From an uncultured Oscillospiraceae bacterium (GTDB taxonomy: Bacteria > Bacillota > Clostridia > Oscillospirales > Oscillospiraceae): DNA of 6,628 nt. Each line of letters opens with the position of its first letter. Within the stretch, counting starts at the first letter, position 1. The notes beneath the pieces are model-generated. The model saw only the letters and a list, made by a program, of their open reading frames with translations. It was not told where the DNA came from and did no database searches. The translations under genes and the position numbers were made by a program. Positions 6,350-6,628 of this stretch are shown piece by piece. The DNA is taken from NCBI GenBank assembly GCA_910577915.1, contig CAJTOM010000098.1:1-6628 (forward strand), given 5' to 3'.

Positions 6350-6628
6350 GGCGCAATGAGGCGGCGGCCCTGGGCTACACCCAGCATGAGCTGGACGCCA
6401 TGAGCAAGGAGGACCTGCTCCTGCTCTACAAGAGCAGCGGCGACGAGGCTCTCCGCTGGCCCCTGGCCCTGCGGTACGTGGGGCTGGTCAAGTCCATCGC
6501 CCTCCAGGTGCGGGGCATCTACTCCAGCTTTGCCCAGGTGGACGACATCATCAACGAGGGCATCCTGACGCTGCTGGAGGCGGTAGACAAGTACGACCTG
6601 GACAAGGGCGTGAAGTTTGAGACCTATG
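6346..6628 (+). CDS. sigD: flagellar sigma factor, sigma-28 (SigD/FliA) type, N-terminal part (3' end outside window)
   Basis: RNA polymerase sigma subunit expected to direct late flagellar, filament and chemotaxis genes. Ninety-four codons are visible. Residues 28-34 (YKSSGDE) resemble the start of SigD-family proteins. Sigma-70 region 2.1 follows at about 38-60 (PLALRYVGLVKSIALQV), region 2.2 at about 64-84 (QVDDIINEGILTLLEAVDKYD), and region 2.3 begins at KFETY (90-94), where the window ends. Recognition regions 2.4 and 4 lie outside, so promoter specificity cannot be read; sigma-28 identity rests on the position after flhA and the region 2 style. The N-terminal extension before YKSSGD (27 residues) seems slightly longer than in B. 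subtilis SigD. The ATG overlaps the flhA stop by 4 bp (ATGA), with AAAGG (6331-6335) 10 nt upstream, so translation is probably coupled. Confidence 0.82.
   Translation, partial: MRRNEAAALGYTQHELDAMSKEDLLLLYKSSGDEALRWPLALRYVGLVKSIALQVRGIYSSFAQVDDIINEGILTLLEAVDKYDLDKGVKFETY

Overview
The window is a single plus-strand gene cluster for the bacterial flagellum: eight complete or nearly complete export and switch genes, closed by a flagellar-type sigma factor. The DNA is GC-rich, with dense GC-ending codons. Gene order and sequence style point to a high-GC Firmicute (Clostridia, plausibly the Oscillospiraceae). The reasons are that cheY sits between a FliY/FliN-type gene and fliO, CheY carries the Bacillus-like CSAMGQ and KDFIVKPF motifs, and the sigma gene lies downstream of flhA. 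The family-level placement is inference, not proof.

Layout: the C-terminal part of a FliY/FliN switch protein (1-519, cut by the window start); a 57-bp AT-rich gap with a good candidate promoter; cheY (577-942); fliO (942-1295); fliP (1315-1989); fliQ (2007-2273); fliR (2285-3049); flhB (3082-4158, GTG start); a 76-bp gap with a small GC hairpin; flhA (4235-6349); and the N-terminal part of a sigma-28 (SigD/FliA-type) gene (6346 to the window end). Genes are separated by 11-76 bp or overlap by 1-4 bp. No stretch over 300 bp lacks a gene, and I saw no RNA gene, mobile element, CRISPR array or transfer signature.

How it works together: FliO assists assembly of the FliP/FliQ/FliR export gate. 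FlhB controls substrate order through self-cleavage at its NPTH site, and FlhA couples the proton motive force and receives chaperone-substrate complexes. FliY/FliN forms the C-ring with FliM and FliG, and phosphorylated CheY acts on that ring to set rotation. The sigma factor would then switch on late flagellar genes.

The machinery is orthodox and I do not see an undescribed system. The points worth a second look are the fliY-cheY gap, where sigma-A-like and sigma-28-like promoter elements overlap; the direct flhA-to-sigma junction, without the flhF, flhG and che genes that separate them in Bacillus subtilis; a Pro/Tyr-rich linker in the switch protein; and a strong hairpin inside flhA exactly at the membrane-to-cytoplasm linker.
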